From assembly GCA_006384855.1 (NCBI GenBank), contig VCJN01003329.1, positions 1 to 64,000 of the forward strand: DNA of 64,000 nt. The letters are read 5' to 3'. Of this stretch, positions 1 through 10,828 are shown piece after piece. This DNA comes from Tetraselmis striata. Lineage: Eukaryota > Chlorophyta > Chlorodendrophyceae > Chlorodendrales > Chlorodendraceae. The position numbers were made by a program, and so were the translations under genes. The stretch's first letter is position 1. Each line of letters starts with the position of its first letter. The notes beneath the pieces were generated by a model. It worked only from the letters and a program-made list of their open reading frames with translations, ran no database searches and was not told where the DNA came from.

Positions 1-1753
1 GATTTATGTGGAGATGGGGTGGAGTTGCACTACAACAAAGCATATTCTTGCTGGATATCTGGCATTAGGTTCGTACCCCGGTGCTTTTGCATGCTGCGAG
101 ATATGTGGGTATAATTCTAGTTGGGTGGTCTTGACATGTTGTAGTGCAATGTGGCATGTTACTGCATGTGTCAAGATATGCCGTCATCAAATCGGGGGGA
201 GAAGCGCAACAGGAAGGTGTTGATCATCATCCTAGGGCTCTTTGCACCAAAGCGCATTGACATATATGTGGAGGAGACACTCAAGGCAGTTGCCAAGAGT
301 GACGCAGAGCGCGGAGGGCGCACTGGCAGTTCAAGATGTGTATGAGGTGACTGACAACGATGGCAACAAGTCAAGAGTAGCGCACCGTGACTCGCAGCAT
401 CAGGTGTGCACCCACTTTCAACCTGAAGTGGGTATGCTGGCATGCAGTTGGCTGCTGACATGCACAATTTGGGATGATGGACCGCATATATACATAGGCG
501 CCTTCTTTGCTGACATGCCTAGACGCTTCAAGGCTAGAATTAGCGTGGTGGAATCACATCGTGACACGGCTTCTCCTACTGTCTGCTACAATAACAGAGG
601 GCGGGGACAGGAAAAAGATATGACCGTGCATGCCTTAAGTGTTTGAATGCATATACCGTATTCCTGTTGTGGATGATGCTGATCATACATGGGCGGAGGC
701 GGCATCGGGTGCATTGCAATACTACTTCGGAGTCTGCCGTCTAGACGCCCCTTACTGCGAAGGCTATACATACGGCGTGCACATTGTGGGTGATGGATGC
801 GGCGCAGGGAAAGACTGCCGACGATGACTACGAACCCAACATTGCCGACTGCGGGGATGCCCAACTGCAGTTGTCCAGTGCAAATATGCGGTATCTGGCA
901 AAGGAGGCCGGCGCAGGGCATATCGTGCAGACATAGCCGGCACGTCGGGCCTGTCCCCATTTGTGCGCTGGATTCGGCATATAAGCTGTGTTGACTACTG
1001 GCCCCTGCCGATAGCACATGCACTACTGTTGGGGGTAGTCAAGGACTTCTGGGAGTGTGTCGGCAACCTGAAGTTTAGTGACCTTTTACATTGCTGTTGC
1101 TGCCCGCAAGTGGTTCCTGCCGCAAGGGGCGTTGCCGATATGTGTGTGCCCTCATAGGATATGCGGCCCAAAATGAAGAAGATGAACAGGCGGATGGCGC
1201 TGGTCACCCTGACCAATGACTTTGGCAGGCCAGTCCGGCCGATGCTGCCGTCAGCCGGCACAAGCGGTGTGGTGTGTGCCAACTGGTCATGCGAGACTAC
1301 CTGCACTTCGCGGAGACTGTGGCATTGCCGGTCCTTGGGTAAGGGCCCCTCGCTGCTATTGCTAGGAGTAACACAGCCCAGCTCCGCTGTAGTGGGGTGT
1401 TGTCTTCTGAGTACGTGACCTGCGCGGCAATTCTTGTAGGGATATGTTTGACAACGCAGAGCATCAACACGTGGCAGTCATGTGGCAATCCATATGTTGC
1501 AAGGAGCGGTCATCCACTACCTCAGGGACTGCGAGGAGTGTGACGCTCTTGCCGACAGTGAGGAGTGCCGGCGTGTCAACGAGTACATCAAGAAGCAGCG
1601 GGTGGGGCTTCAACTGCTTGTTGACCTATGCGCAGATGTACAGTTGACATGATGAAACTGAACCTGCACAATATGGTCTGCCGAGTCAGAGCCCAGGAGG
1701 CGGCCAAGGACAGCACTGCCCGCGACTCAAAGCTTTGGATGGAGCGCACCGTG

Positions 1754-1770
1754 CCCCCCCCCCCCCCCCC
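1754..1770. repeat. Poly-C tract, 17 bp
   Basis: Seventeen consecutive C lie just after the LWMER motif of the transposase remnant. The next coding-like block starts after a CAG near 1840, so the tract may be intronic. Confidence 0.9.
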
Positions 1771-2629
1771 GCATTTTGCCCTCAAACGTACTGTGTCTAG
1801 GCTAATGTCATATGAATGCATGCACTATGTCATGTGCAGATGCGGGACGTTAAGTGCGTGGCCAGAGGCAGTGGCACCACCGACACGGAGCGGGCCTACG
1901 GGCGGCAGTTCGTACTGGAGCAACGCATCAAGTTCCTGCGTGCATGGACCAAGACTTTCCTAGTCTGCCTCTGTGGCGCCCATGCTTTGTGGGACAGTGG
2001 GAGGCCGTTGGCGCAGACGATGCCGTGGATATGTTTGAGGCACGGGACCGGGCTGCAGGGCGCCGCCGTGCATGCGGGCATCTCAGGCGCCCCCGCCACT
2101 TGGACGGACTGCGATGTGGCGCTGGCTAAGTACTGTCAAGGAACTTGCACACTGGAGCATGAGCCGGCCTGGAAGGAGGAATGTGATGACCCCCTTGAAA
2201 TCAAGTGAACCCCCTCCCCCCCCGCTCCCCCCCTGCCCCCCGGCCCCATGCCGCCCTCTACCTTCCAATACTGTTGGAATCGTAACGCAGGTCACAGGTC
2301 ATAATCGTAACTCAGTAGCATGTTCCGGGTATATACTCAACTTCCTACTACCATTTAAACCGCATGTTTACTCCATACCCTGCTGCCCCGGCCTCGCTAG
2401 CAAAGGAATTGCGGTTTGTGAAATCGACAGACAGGAGTCGGTTTCACTCTTATCTGCGGTCAAGAATGATTTAATCTGATTGTTGATTCTGATTAAAGAG
2501 GTTGTTGCACTATTCCGCAGGTACAACCTGTATCACCAGTGCAAGATAGGGGAGGGGACATCATTCTTGGCTACCTCTGTATCGTACACCATGACACAAG
2601 GACGAAAGCGCAACTACTGGATAAAGGCA

Positions 2630-2649
2630 CCCCCCCCCCCCCCCCCCCC
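2630..2649. repeat. Poly-C tract, 20 bp
   Basis: Twenty consecutive C directly follow the coding-like block that ends NYWIK in the TNP2-like remnant. A second, interrupted C-rich stretch lies at 2211-2250. Confidence 0.9.
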
Positions 2650-2955
2650 ACGCCTGACTCTAAACTGCCTACATAGGGTCGCCCTGCTGAGTTTTGGTAT
2701 ACATACACATGCAAGTCGTGCATGAGAAGCCCGAGTCACACCAGCCCTTCGGTGCGGGACCTCACCCTCGCCGTGTGCCGACTGCACGCATCTGAGCGCA
2801 TGGTGATAGGGTCCCCCCTCGGCACCGGTGTGTGGCAGAGCAAGGCGCCCCTTCGGCCAAACCTTCGCACAAGGCATGACGCTTGTGATGCTTCTGTGCT
2901 GATCCGGACAGACAGAAGATCACTTATCCAAGTTTGGCATGTCCTCACATGATAT

Positions 2956-3658
2956 AGGGCAGTATGCGCGGTGCACATATAGCACAATGACGCTGCACTT
3001 CTAGCTGAATTTCCGTATAGCTTGTAAATGTAATCGATCAAACGTATGATGCTCAGCAATTCCGCGCAACGTCCCGGGGCCGCTGATGCCATGCGCACCC
3101 ACCGCCCAAATAAACCTAGCCCCCTTGGCAATCTGAATCGACGGCGGTTTTAAACAGCCCCTGCTGGCAGTCTGATGGGTACGAGGGACTGCAAAGGGAA
3201 GTGACACAGTTGGGGCAGTCATAGGGGTAAGGCTTGCTAGACTGTTACACAATGCTAAAATTACAGCACTTGTGCGTGCTGCTACCCGCTACTTTACTGG
3301 CTATGGGCAACTTTGCCTCACATGTACCTTTAAGCACTTTGGCTGATGGCCCAACTATGCGTCATATGTCCGCAGTCTACTCTCCCAAGGGGGGTGGAGC
3401 ATCTCATGAGCTAATTTCCTGCAAAATTTCGCGAGTCGACCAGTATAGAACACGATCCTGGCTGCCGGTATCTATCCGCCCATTGCGGGATGGGAGTCAT
3501 TACGGGGGTCGCTGGCCCGGTCACCTCGTCCGTGCCCCACGGAATGTTGGGGTACGGCAGGAAGCTTGCCATGAGTGTTGCAGCTGGACTTGTTCGGTGT
3601 GTGTAATCGGGAACGATGCCACCCGCCATGTCGGCTTCCCAATTCTTGGCAGCCTCCA
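2956..3658. other. No recognisable gene
   Basis: Only short ORFs are present and none has a recognisable motif. The stretch lies between the TNP2-like remnant and a minus-strand coding-like block. Confidence 0.5.
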
Positions 3659-4147
3659 TCACTGCGCGCACATTTGTCGGCGTGTCATGGGATGAATCAA
3701 GTGCATGGAGCGGGACAGCAGTGCCGTAGCCGCGAGCGCCATTGCCGTGAGGAGCTTGAAGTGGTCGACGAAGGCTTCCCGCAGCTTTGGGTTCCCTTGT
3801 GGGTCCTTCTCGATGCACACCTCCAGGGCGCGGTACAGCTGAGCCCGCACCGCAGCGAGCCATATGTAGTCTACTTCGCTAAACAAGTCAATATCAGAAA
3901 CCAGGGTATCGTCCGGCGCGTCTATGAGGAAGAACCTGTAGCCCCGGAGACCCACTGATCCAACGGCGAGGATGCCCGGCCATGTCTGTTCCTTGTCGAG
4001 AGAGACATACATGTTAGTGTCGGTCCTGCGGGTTGGAACCCACCCCGGCTCGAGATGGATGCACCCCCTCGCGATCGAACGCCGGGTGAGGTAACAGGTG
4101 AACTCCGTAGGGACGCCGTCATACGTTGCGGGCAGCTGGTTGGCCAT
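3659..4147 (-). CDS. Unrecognised coding-like ORF
   Basis: This minus-strand ORF is open for about 160 codons from an ATG at 4147, and remains open upstream to about 4258. Composition looks like real protein: balanced residues, a WPGILAVGSVGLRGYRFFLI hydrophobic stretch, an acidic DLFSEVDYIWLAAVRAQLYR helix, and EKDPQGNPKLREAFVDHF, followed by an Ala/Leu-rich stretch and the end. No family was recognised. It may be one exon of a gene belonging to the surrounding transposon debris, because it sits between two remnants and no promoter-like sequence was seen. It could also be a captured or host gene fragment. Confidence 0.3.
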   Translation of the reverse strand: MANQLPATYDGVPTEFTCYLTRRSIARGCIHLEPGWVPTRRTDTNMYVSLDKEQTWPGILAVGSVGLRGYRFFLIDAPDDTLVSDIDLFSEVDYIWLAAVRAQLYRALEVCIEKDPQGNPKLREAFVDHFKLLTAMALAATALLSRSMHLIHPMTRRQMCAQ

Positions 4148-4261
4148 ACTCGGCGAGGTGAGGAACCGTGGATATGGTGGGTAACGTTGGGTGCCGGCGG
4201 CGGGTGGGTGCTGGTTGAGTGCATGGGTTTGGGTTCGGTAGCTGGGAGAAACCGACAACTT

Positions 4262-4666
4262 TATTGCATTACAAGTCGTTGGCAGTAGCTATGGCGTATA
4301 ATTAGCCACTTGTCTGACTGTTTGGGCTTGTGCAGACGTGTACATTCGATTACGGAGATTACGCGACGCCAGATTACGCGACCATTCCCCGTTAAGGGGT
4401 AGCTACGGCTGAATTACGGTTCGGTCGCAAGTGTGTGTGTCAAACGTGTCCTCATGTAAACGCTAAATACGGGATATATACGGGACATTACGCGATGGTT
4501 ACGCAACAAGCCGGAGTGCGCTAACAACGGAGCGCGATGAGAAGCCGTCTAGGCGCGCGGCGCCGGACTTAGTTGTTTTTGAATAAAGCAGCTTCTGGGC
4601 CCACTTGGCGCACACTCGCACCCGCTAGACAGTACCGTACCTGCTCATCCCCCAGCACCCTCCATC
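4262..4666. promoter_or_regulatory. Upstream region with repeated ATTACGCGA words
   Basis: The word ATTACGCGA occurs at about 4356, 4374 and 4489, with related GTTACGC and GAATTACGG words between. An ATATATA stretch is near 4474 and an AATAAA near 4582. The ATG at 4667 follows in a strong CATCATGGCC context. The repeats could be promoter elements or subterminal repeats of a transposon. Nothing seen here decides between these. Confidence 0.3.
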
Positions 4667-6194
4667 ATGGCCACCCACGCCAAGCTAATTCCAGGCACCC
4701 CCTACGGCAAAGCTGTGAGGCCTGAGGGCATGACCATACCACTCGGTGCTAAGTGCAGCACGGGCCGCATCGTTGAGGACGTGCGGCAGGCACTGTTCCG
4801 CGGCCAGGCGACCAACAACCATATATATCCGCGTTCACCTAGAGCAACCCCAAGGCGAGGACGCGTTCGGCTATGCTTTCGCGGACATACTAAATAACTG
4901 CGCTAATCCAAAGCAGTACGACGAAGCCGGCACGAAGCACCTGCTTGAGGCAGGTTTTCAAGTGTCCGATTCGGGTGTCGTCACGCTGTATTTTAACTCG
5001 TGCGTACCCGACGCGACGCGTGCCCAGATCTTGAACCCAGCACCCGAGGCGGCGCCATCCCTCCCCCCCCCCCCCCCCCCCCCCCGCCCCCCCACCCGCG
5101 CAGGATCTGACATGGGCACTAGCGCTAAGAACGCCACCGTCGACGTTCCATCCTTGGCTGTCAGTACGAGCCAGGGGCGGGAGTCCACCCTGAAAAGTAC
5201 ACTGAGTCGGCGGGTGGCTGACATGACTGCGTGGAGGATTTGAATTTCACAGGCGTTGACCGCCCCGTGCCGCGTTTTTTGCTGTTGCTCTTGCAGCCAA
5301 GGACAAGGCGGTGCTGTCGGATGTCTTTGACGAATGCTGGCCGCGCGACACTCAGACGGGGATCCCTTATCCTCTGAAGAAGACGCCGAGGTTTCCCATC
5401 GCCGCGCCCCCGTACATCGAGCGGATAGCCTACGCTACCTTCAACTATCGTGCTGGCTACACAGCCGACAACCACATCTACGCCAAGGAGGCAGTCTTGA
5501 CCGCGTTCCGAGAGTGCACCCTCTCCCCCTTCCGCCCAACCCCACTGCGACCATCCTTGTGGGTTGTGCTGACGGTGCATCTCGTGATGTACAGGAAGCA
5601 GGGGAACGTGAGGAAATACCTCGCTCGGCACTACTTCCAGGATGAGGGCAAGGACGGCCAAGGAGGTAGGAAGAAGGGACATTGCCGATCGCGGACCAAT
5701 TCGCGAAGGCCCTCGACCTTGCAGAGGAATGGCACCAAACCGAGCTGGGGAGGTACTACCAAGCCGGCAAGTGCCTTCCTGCTAACGCGATGTTCAAGGG
5801 CGAGGAGGAGGTCTGCGAGGTGACGCCGCACTGGGAAGCCGCAAGTGAGTCGTCTTTGTTTCCGCACTTGTTCGACTACACAGCCACCGCACAAGCGACA
5901 AGCAATCAACACGCATACTGACTTTCGCAGTGGTTGTGTCAGACCCCCCCCCCCCCCCCCTAGTCCCTACGTTCGGAGGGAAGCCGATCGTATCGGCTGT
6001 TCAGCGCACAAGATCGTGTCGCTGCCGCTGGCGGGCACAGCTGCGTCGCCAAAGCTCCACGGCTTGGTGGGCGCGCTAGCGCAACAACAGAAGAGGGCGG
6101 GCGGCATCATCAAGCACAACACCAACGCGGTCAAGAACCTGGCCGCCACGCAAGCCGTCCCCGGCGACAACGTCGACGAGGGCAGTAGCCCATA
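4667..6194 (+). CDS. Unrecognised gene, spliced and/or decayed
   Basis: An ATG at 4667 opens a segment starting MATHAKLIPGTPYGKAV. Coding-like sequence then continues in another frame (IYIRVHLEQPQGEDAFGYAF, then FQVSDSGVVTLYFNSCVPD) to about 5050. A C-rich tract and several plausible acceptors follow (CGCAG near 5101, CTCTTGCAG at 5298). A second long coding-like block runs from about 5300 to 5660 (DVFDECWPRDTQTGIPY, YIERIAYATFNYRAGYTADN), and a third from about 5680 to 5848 ends at a good donor, GTGAGTCG. The last block, about 5931-6194, includes NTNAVKNLAATQAVPGDN and ends in TAG. No domain was recognised. Codon use looks real, but the frame does not stay open, so this is either a gene with short introns or a degraded one. 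It may belong to a transposon, given its neighbours. Confidence 0.35.
5063..5085. repeat. Poly-C tract, 23 bp
   Basis: Twenty-three C are followed by more C-rich sequence and then CGCGCAG, so the tract could serve as the pyrimidine tract of an intron 3' end. Confidence 0.9.
5944..5960. repeat. Poly-C tract, 17 bp, ending in TAG
   Basis: Seventeen C run directly into TAG and then a coding-like block. The position is compatible with an intron 3' splice site on the plus strand. Confidence 0.85.
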
Positions 6195-6789
6195 GCCCCC
6201 GGCCAAGAAGGCCAAGCAGCCCGCTAAGCCGGCGGCTAGAGGGCCGGCCCGGGGCCGGGGTGGTGCCGGGGCCAGGGCGGACGGTGGGGTGCTCGGGTCG
6301 CGGGCCGGCCGCCGGGCCGCCGTAGCCGCTGCCGCCACCCGCGAGCAGCAGGCCGGCCGCCGAGGCGGTCCCGGTCAAAACCGGATGTAAATAATTCATC
6401 CGCCCGCCCACTGCCGCGCGCCTCGCCGCCCACTGGCTGTGCCGCGAGCGCGCTATCGCGGATTAAAGGCCAGAGGGCATCGAGATTGTCGGGCTTCCAG
6501 GGGCAGGTGCAATAGTCCTACTCGGAAATGATGAGTGTATAGCGTCATGATGATGAGTGATATGCGCCTGATACAGTATATTACGAGTACGCCGTGTAAT
6601 GACTACAAACGAGTGCCATACTACTGGTAAGATTACATGATGGGTATAGGGTATTACAGTGTAATTACAAAGTCGCGCGGGAGCCTAGTGAGCTTGGTCT
6701 CTGAGCGCTCTGTCCGCAGCGCAAATGGGTCAATGGTTTAATCGCTTCACCTTTGCCGTGGTGACATCCGGGAACTCAGGTTCCTCGGG
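6195..6789. other. No recognisable gene
   Basis: A very GC-rich, low-complexity stretch (6195-6440) is followed by AT-richer sequence with several short ATTACA-type words (6590-6670). No open frame with recognisable motifs was found. Confidence 0.5.
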
Positions 6790-7422
6790 ATGGCAGTCTT
6801 CTCGTCGTGTTGCTTCGGGCAATTCTTCTTTGCACCGGCTGGCACTATCCGCGCCCCAGTACCCCCGCTCACTCTCTCCGTGCGTTTTTCAGAGTATGAG
6901 AAGGGGACAACGTTGTACATCATGAAAGTGGTGTACAATGTCGTCACCCTTCCCACCGTCAAGTCTGGGCAGTGCGGCTGGCCGCGGGAATTCCATACAG
7001 ACATCAAGAAGTGGCCGCGCATGCCGCCGCCTGAGTAGGCCAAGCCGCGGACGGCCATTGAGGCCAAGCTGCAGGAGGGGCCCCGGCGCCGTTGGAAGGA
7101 GCAGCAGGATGTTGGAGTGCCGGAGGCGGACCTGCTAGTGTCCGCAAAGATAGCGATGTACATGTGCAACGTGGCGCATGACGAGCTTACGCCGGCAGCC
7201 AGCCGCGCTCTCCCACCTGCCCAAGGCAGCTACTAGACGGTCGGAAGCCCTGGCGTGCCGGTAGGCAAGTACGGCGGTATTAGCAACACGGAGTCCTCCA
7301 GCATACTTAGGGATGCCGGCATGCTTAAAGATGCCCGGGCCCGCCTTGAGAGAGAGCAGCGCAAGAGAGTGCGTGAGAGAAAGAAGATGGTCGCCGATGG
7401 GAAGACGGCGGTGGGGCGCTAG
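6790..7422 (+). pseudogene. Unrecognised coding remnant with charged C-terminus
   Basis: Coding-like sequence runs through this interval in one frame with interruptions. It contains APVPPLTLSVRFSEYEKGTT, VVYNVVTLPTVKSGQCGWPR, then EADLLVSAKIAMYMCNVAHD, then GVPVGKYGGISNTESSSILR, and a very basic, probably helical end with ARLEREQRKRVRERKKMV, closing in TAG at 7420-7422. No family was recognised. It follows the unrecognised gene at 4.7-6.2 kb on the same strand and could be the continuation of the same unit or a separate remnant. Confidence 0.35.
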
Positions 7423-7566
7423 CCGCGCACTGTACTATTTTCACTACATCATCTCTATAACTTTGGATCGCAATTGTCATGAAAAAGCTATTACAATGTT
7501 TCTATGGGGGGGGGAGGGCTGCGGTGCTGCAGCTCCCGTGGGCGCAGCCCGCTTGGTGCCCCGGGC

Positions 7567-7593
7567 GGGGGGGGGGGGGGGGGGGGGGGGGGG
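7567..7593. repeat. Poly-G tract, 27 bp
   Basis: This is the longest uninterrupted homopolymer in the window. A shorter G run lies at about 7506, inside the same short imperfect repeat (GGCGTAGCGCGC / GGGCGCAGCCCGC type words) on both sides. Confidence 0.9.
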
Positions 7594-7759
7594 CTCTATG
7601 TGGGCGTAGCGCGCTTCGTGCCCCGTGGGCCACGCTTCGGCCGCTCTGGTGTGGGCACCTCGTGTTTGTGGCTTTCATGAGTATTCATGTGGCCAAGGAC
7701 CTCCCCCTGCCCTTAACTTTGGGCGCCCAGCAGTGCCCCTCCGGTAGGCAGTCTGTGAC

Positions 7760-8239
7760 CAAGTGAGCGTGCTCAGATCCGTGACAGCCGATGTTCCGCA
7801 GGTGGCCATACCAGCTTATGTAATCAGGGATATGGCACTACAGAATGTGGCAGTACACGGTGGCAACGTCATTCTCACCTGCAGCATTGACAAATGCCTG
7901 CACAAATTCCTCTGCCACCTGATTGACTTGTTGTGCGCGAGCCTCCCGCAAGTGCAAAGTTGGTAGTTGGGCGGTGCCAGGTGTGCGCGCTGGGTCCACG
8001 GGCTCGAGCAGCAGCGCCCATAGCTGCTTCCAGATTTCCCAGGCGGTGTGTAGGAGATCAGAATATCTTCTGCTTGGCTCCGATGTGTAGCAGTGGGCGG
8101 GGGCTTGATGAGAAACCCGAACAAGACGACCGGTATCACGGTCATGCACGGTAGTATTGCATGTCTCGTCGAGGCCGCCACGGCGGGACCAGTGAGAATG
8201 CTTGGTGGTGGACCGGGGGGGGGGGGGGGGGGCAAGCAT
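7760..8239 (-). pseudogene. Unrecognised transposon-like coding remnant
   Basis: The minus strand carries a coding-like segment with HTAWEIWKQLWALLLEPVD, then QVNQVAEEFVQAFVNAAG and DVATVYCHIL. The same frame continues past a stop with CHIPDYISWYGHLRNIGC. The tryptophan-rich start and the final V.YCHIL..HIPDYI pattern resemble the C-terminal part of proteins found in large algal and fungal DNA transposons. This is a judgement from pattern only. A poly-G tract at 8215-8232 sits at its upstream edge. Confidence 0.35.
8215..8232. repeat. Poly-G tract, 18 bp
   Basis: Eighteen G lie at the 5' edge of the minus-strand remnant. On that strand the tract reads as poly-C. Confidence 0.9.
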
Positions 8240-8363
8240 GTGGAGCTTTTAACCGTACTCTCCCATACAAATTGGCCGTCAAGAGTGGTTTAATATTCTG
8301 GTCAAGAGCAGTAGTTAAAGACATGACATAATTAAACCGCAATACTTCATGTATTTGAAATAG

Positions 8364-8920
8364 TTGTGTCATCAACGGGACGAAATCGGTATGTCATCAG
8401 TGGTACGATATCGTTGTGTCGTTAGTGTGACGAAACCGGTCTGTCATCAACGGGACGGAGTCGTTCTGTCATCAGCAGGACGAAATCGTTCTATCATCAG
8501 CAGGACGAAATCGGTTTGTCATCTGTGGGACGAAGTCGTTCCGTCATCAGTGGGATGTAATCGTTATGTTGTCAGCCGGACGAAATAGTTCTGTTAAGAG
8601 TAGAACGAAATCGTTATGTCGTGAGCGGGACAAAATAACTCTGTCATCAGTATGACAGAATCGTTGTGTCGTCAAAGTGACGATATCAATCTGTCATCAG
8701 CGGGACAAAATCGGCATGTCATTAGCAGGACGAATTCGTGCTGACATCAGCGGTACGAAAATACTTATGTCATTACTTGATCGAACTCGGTATGTCATCA
8801 CCGAGACGAAACGAAATCGTTTTGTCATTAGTGGGAGAAAATCGTTCTGCCATCAGTGGGACGAAATTGGTATGTCATCAGCGGACCAAAAACGGCATGT
8901 CAACACCGGGACGAAAACTT
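8364..8920 (+). repeat. 25-bp minisatellite, about 22 diverged copies
   Basis: The unit is close to TGTCATCAGCGGGACGAAAT followed by CGTTC, giving a 25-bp period that holds across the whole stretch. Copies differ at several positions each, so the array is old. Because 25 is not a multiple of three, all frames cycle through the same peptides (MCHQRDE / SSAGRN / VISGT types), which explains the open frames here. No spacer-repeat alternation exists, so it is not a CRISPR array. Confidence 0.85.
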
Positions 8921-9483
8921 TACTTATGCATAGGTCGAAGGTCAAGGCGGACATCGAAACCTACATAGAAAGCAAAAGAGTTCGACGCTATTGACTGCCA
9001 TCCCGTATTCCACATCTCTTGCATTCTTATCTGTGAATCCCCGGACACCCCCGTTGATACCGTCCCAGCCCAAGTCGAGCCCCCGCATGACGAATTCATC
9101 GTCGATGCCATCGGCGACAACTGCGTAGACCATCAATCACCGCACCTTGCCGGCTGCCCTGCCTTAGTCTTTTTAGTACAATGGTCGGCAGGCTACGATG
9201 ACTCTCATGACTCATGAGAACCTTACGCTAATCTATATTAACAATGTCGACATGCTACACGTTTACGCCCGGAAACCCCCTACTTCCGGCAATTGTTTAC
9301 AAAAACCGATACTCGTGCCCTGCCCGCAAAGTACCCCTACTGCGCCCGCTTTCCTCTGCGTGTAACCCCTAGGTATATTTTTGGAGGCCGGAATGGAATG
9401 TTAGGGTTACCACCGTAAGCCTCCCTGCATACTCATATACTCAAAATACTCTTACCGATACATACTCGTAAACACGTGCATAT

Positions 9484-9484
<1 letters not shown>
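8921..9484. other. No recognisable gene
   Basis: Unique-looking sequence lies between the minisatellite and the TIR-element cluster. Only short open frames are present. Confidence 0.5.

Positions 9485-9485
<1 letters not shown>

Positions 9486-9516
<31 letters not shown>
9486..9516. repeat. (TA)n microsatellite
   Basis: About sixteen TA dinucleotides lie immediately before the first copy of the TIR element. Confidence 0.95.
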
Positions 9517-9517
<1 letters not shown>

Positions 9518-9862
9518 TAAGCGGCGCTTCGCGCCGGGATCTGTGGAGGTGCCCCTACCTCTTGGGTTGAGCGTGGTGCGGGATGCGGGCCGCTTTTAGC
9601 CGGCTGGTACAGTAGTGTTGATCTTGTAATACTGTTGTTTCCGGGTAATATTGCTTTTAGCGTCAGATAGATTTGTCAGTAATTTATTTTTCAAAAGAGA
9701 CGTATTATTTTGTAAAACAGATTAAATCTGCAAGCCGCGTAAAAGCGGGCCGCTGAGCACTGGTGTGCATTACAAAAAGGCCGGTACCCAACCCACCGCT
9801 AAAGAAAAAAAAAACAGCCCTGCAAGATCAGCAATACAGTACAAGCCGCCTACAGGCGGCCC
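9518..9862 (+). mobile_element. TIR element, copy 1 (left part only)
   Basis: This starts with the shared flank GCGGCGCTTCGCGCC and the terminal sequence CCCCTACCTCTTGGGTT (from 9552). It contains only the left module of the element: GTTGTTTCCGGGTAAT, AAAGAGACGTATTATTTTG, the GTGTGCATTACAAAAAGGCC segment and an A-run. It stops at GCCGCCTACAGGCGGCCC, where copy 2's flank begins. It is a tandem duplication of the left half and has no right inverted repeat. No coding capacity is evident. Confidence 0.7.
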
Positions 9863-9897
9863 TAAGCGGCGCTTCGCGCCGGGGATCTGTGGAGGTG

Positions 9898-10790
9898 CCC
9901 CTACCTCTTGGGTTGAGCGTGGTGCGGCCGTGCGGGCCGCTTTTAGCCGGCTTGTACAGTAGTGTTGATCTTGTAATACTGTTGTTTCCGGGTAATAATG
10001 CTTTTAGCGTTAGATAGATTTGTCAGTAATTTATTTTTCAAAAGAGACGTATTATTTTGTAAAACAGATTAAATCTGCAAGCCGCGTAAAAGCGGGCCGC
10101 TGACTACGGGTGTGCATTACAAAAAGGCCGGTACCCAACCCACCGCTAAAGAAAAAAAAAAAGCAGCACTGCAAGATCAGCAATACAGTACAAGCCGCCT
10201 ACAGGCGGCCCGCATCCCGCACGAGGCCGCGCAGGTCGGGCCGGTCGTCAGGTCTACGGGGCGGGCACGGCGCGAATCGCCACGCCCGCCGCCTGTACCG
10301 GCACCGGACGCCGGACGCCGCCGCTCGACCGTCGCCCGTCCGTCGACGGACGCCGGGCCCCGGGTCGGCGGACTGCCCCCGCACCGCGGCGACCCCTTTT
10401 TACAGCACCATACTTGGACTACCGTGTAGGTAAGGAATAGTCGCTGAATAGCCTCGAATGCTGATTCAGCAATAAAAACGCGCTGCGGTACCGCGTTATT
10501 TTGGCGTTTCAGACGAATACATGACGTGCCTGGGCTAGAATACACGCGCATCCATTCAGAATCTTGCCGTCTTCGGAGGTGTGCCTAGAAATCAAACGAG
10601 CACAGATCGAACGTATGACGGTTCATACGCGAAGACGCAGCACTGGAGGACGGACGGAGGACGGAGGACGGAGGACGGACGCCTAAAAATCCGTGATAAA
10701 ACCGTATTGCGACCGGTATCGATTCTCACATATTCCAGGCGATTTCGGACGCGGCTCTCCTTTTCCTCCGCTCAACCCAAGAGGTAGGGG
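9898..10790 (+). mobile_element. Non-autonomous TIR element, copy 2 (893 bp)
   Basis: Bounded by CCCCTACCTCTTGGGTT... at 9898-9919 and its exact 22-bp reverse complement at 10769-10790. The left module is shared with copies 1 and 3. The right module (from about 10210) is very GC-rich, carries a GGACGGAGGAC-type short repeat near 10650, and contains ACGCGCTGCGGTACCGCGT, which is almost palindromic. No transposase is encoded. No clear target duplication was found, so the superfamily is unknown. Confidence 0.65.
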
Positions 10791-10828
10791 AATACTCGTA
10801 TACTTCGCGCCGGGGATTTGTGGAGGTG

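Larger units (their letters stand above)
150..2955 (+). mobile_element. Decayed TNP2-like (EnSpm/CACTA-related) DNA transposon transposase
   Basis: Coding-like stretches on the plus strand follow the usual order of TNP2/Transposase_21 proteins but are scattered over several frames. At about 180-345 there is a hydrophobic LIIILGLFAPKRIDIYVEE segment. At 330-600 a DVYEVTDNDGNK segment follows. At about 850-1070 there is a Cys/basic region and the characteristic PIAHALLLGVVKDFWECV. At 1161-1245 comes RRMALVTLTNDFGRP, at 1280-1340 RDYLHFAETVALPVLG, at 1503-1648 HYLRDCEECDALADSEECRR, at 1650-1755 MMKLNLHNMVCRVRAQE ending in LWMER, and at 2509-2625 RRYNLYHQCKIGEGTSF. The family transposase cuts and pastes element DNA in the nucleus. 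An in-frame TAG at 1155-1157 separates two of these blocks, and frame changes separate others, so this copy is dead. The poly-C run at 1754-1770 follows LWMER directly and may lie in an intron ending near 1840. Terminal inverted repeats were not found. The family assignment rests on remembered motifs. Confidence 0.55.

Noticed and set aside
8364-8920. Regular 25-bp array as a CRISPR
   Set aside because: Units are contiguous with no unique spacers, and the context is eukaryotic.
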